A stretch of 64,000 nucleotides of DNA from an uncultured SAR116 cluster alpha proteobacterium. GTDB taxonomy: Bacteria > Pseudomonadota > Alphaproteobacteria > Puniceispirillales > Marisalimonadaceae. Below, one piece after another: positions 63,046 through 64,000 of this stretch. The notes under the pieces were generated by a model. That model ran no database searches. It was not told the origin of the DNA and saw only the letters and a program-made list of their open reading frames with translations. The DNA lies in assembly GCA_902623995.1 (NCBI GenBank), contig CACNWE010000005.1, forward strand, positions 78,101-142,100, in the 5' to 3' direction. Both the position numbers and the translations under genes were made by a program. How positions within the stretch are numbered: the first letter of the stretch is position 1; each line of letters starts with the position of its first letter.

Positions 63046-63568
63046 TTTTAACATGAGAAGAGAAAATTATTTTTAATAAATTTAATTAATGAAACTGCAT
63101 TACATATACCTAATATTAATATTCGTTAAACTAAATATGTGAATAATATAGATAAAAACCCAGTAACTCTTTTCAGTATTTTAGATTTCAAACTGAGGTT
63201 GCTGCACCCTTTTACTAATCAACAATGGTCAATGGTCCATGGTTTTATTTTAAGTAATGTAAATATATTAAACTAAGTTTACCATATCTTTTAAACTTAC
63301 ATTATTAAACCCCAACCAAGTGAAGAAACCAAAACTTGAATAAAGGTTTCAGTGGTAATGCCAATCAGTACTGAAATTAGGACGTTAGGTATTGGAAATA
63401 ATGTCATAATAAAACTTATCATAAGTCTTTTTTTTTGTGAATTTTTGAAATGACGTAAAATAGAGAGGTAGTTAATCTGACATAATTCAATAATCTATAA
63501 ATGTAATAAAGATACTGAAATAATTTGAAAATTAACTAAAATCTCCATTAAGGTGTGGTGTGAGATTA
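63046..63568. other. 523-nt non-coding stretch with repeat copy C
   Basis: No convincing gene is visible. The stretch holds repeat copy C at 63197-63245 and is otherwise A+T-rich. It is the largest gene-free gap in the window and follows the zur operon. Confidence 0.6.
63197..63245. repeat. island intergenic repeat, copy C
   Basis: 63197-63237 matches copy A (53136-53176) at 37 of 41 positions, including TCAACAATGGTCAATGGTC, and ends in GGTCCATGG, an arrangement also seen in copies A and B. It lies downstream of the zinc module. Confidence 0.85.
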
Positions 63569-64000
63569 ATGATGAAACCAGAAGATGTTGCTGAAATAAT
63601 AATAAATAACATTAAAGTTAAATTTTTAAATACTAAGTATGTAAATGAAAATTTTGAATTAAAACTGCCTTACCAATTTTATGAACAACCATATATTGTT
63701 GGATATATAAGTAACTTTGCAAGATGGAGTTATGTACTTAATGCTCAATTAGTTCTTGGAAAAGAAAACATCTCAAAAAAAGAACAATTAGATTTTAGTG
63801 CAAAAGTTTATAAATTTTTAAATCTTCCAATTAGTTCATTACAAACCTATTTAAAATTAGATAACAGTAAACATTTTGCAGACAATTATTTTTCTAACAA
63901 AAATAATCGCCTTTGGTTATTAGGTTACAGACAGGCTAAAGTTTCTATTTTTGCATCCTATCATTTTAAATCAAAAAATTTATCTGACGAAGAAAGAGAA
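63569..64000 (+). CDS. unrecognised protein, 5' part, cut by the window edge
   Basis: An open frame of 144 codons starts with two ATGs (MMKPEDVAEIIINNIKVKF) and runs off the window. It has no signal peptide or TM helix and is rich in Asn, Lys, Phe and Tyr. Codon use looks like the rest of the window. I see no family motif. It lies beyond repeat copy C, so it may be another cargo gene or flanking chromosome. Confidence 0.6.
   Translation, partial: MMKPEDVAEIIINNIKVKFLNTKYVNENFELKLPYQFYEQPYIVGYISNFARWSYVLNAQLVLGKENISKKEQLDFSAKVYKFLNLPISSLQTYLKLDNSKHFADNYFSNKNNRLWLLGYRQAKVSIFASYHFKSKNLSDEERE

Noticed and set aside
1..64000. CRISPR arrays and insertion sequences
   Set aside because: No regularly spaced repeat array and no transposase gene was seen; the only mobile-element gene is the tyrosine recombinase.

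Overview
This is a low-GC (A+T-rich), gene-dense chromosomal window that most resembles a streamlined, probably marine, alphaproteobacterium. The evidence is gene order and content. hemC-hemD-mic60-hemY lies divergent to tsaD-gpsA. cycM-kdsB-pheA is followed by the SRP RNA, dnaX and recR. A def-fmt-truA block faces dapE-dapD-pyrimidine 5'-nucleotidase-argB-engB-yidC-yidD-rnpA-rpmH. These are alphaproteobacterial arrangements, and the Mic60-like and HemY-like proteins point the same way. TRAP transport, TTG starts and very short spacers fit a streamlined heterotroph. The genus cannot be named from sequence alone.

Layout. (1) 0-9 kb: an alcohol dehydrogenase, an isocitrate lyase/PEP mutase family lyase and an AceE/MdeB-like E1 enzyme read leftward, divergent from an Lrp-type regulator. 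Alpha/beta hydrolases, a fold-type I aminotransferase and an SCP2-like protein follow. (2) 8.4-14.8 kb: one leftward operon holds a TRAP transporter (dctP, dctQ, an extra 4-TM protein, dctM), a 3-hydroxyacyl-CoA-dehydrogenase-like enzyme, a beta-keto acid cleavage enzyme and an SDR. It looks like a complete uptake-plus-catabolism unit for a beta-hydroxy acid. (3) 15-22.4 kb: two divergent operons (uronate-dehydrogenase-like enzyme, EamA exporter, NAD-epimerase, esterase; and DHDPS/KDG-aldolase-like enzyme, phytanoyl-CoA-dioxygenase-like enzyme, MFS, YtoQ) look like a sugar-acid or organic-acid module. (4) 22.4-51.5 kb: mainly conserved housekeeping genes. Two of them, hemD and dnaX, have no ATG/GTG/TTG in frame ahead of their conserved N-termini and seem to start at ATT. 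(5) 51.6-64 kb: an accessory region begins at a tRNA-Arg(ACG) followed by a tyrosine recombinase.

The accessory region is the most unusual part. A perfect 57-bp inverted repeat (51690-51746 and 52941-52997), which includes the last 14 nt of the tRNA, encloses the recombinase gene, so the segment is built like an invertible cassette rather than a normal attL/attR island. A related intergenic repeat (GGTCAATGGTC / CCATTGACC family) recurs at about 53.15, 56.61 and 63.22 kb. It separates two cargo modules: LysR-DoxX-pirin-flavin reductase-YciI (redox stress), and a zinc-starvation module.

In the zinc module, two identical 18-bp Zur-type operators (60182-60199 and 60234-60251) sit between a leftward DUF1636-ABC importer operon and a rightward operon of a Fur/Zur regulator, a COG0523 GTPase, a WD40 protein and a small CxxxxC protein. 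The importer (ATPase, binding protein, FecCD-type permease) probably brings in zinc or a zinc chelate, the GTPase delivers metal, and Zur represses both arms when zinc is sufficient.
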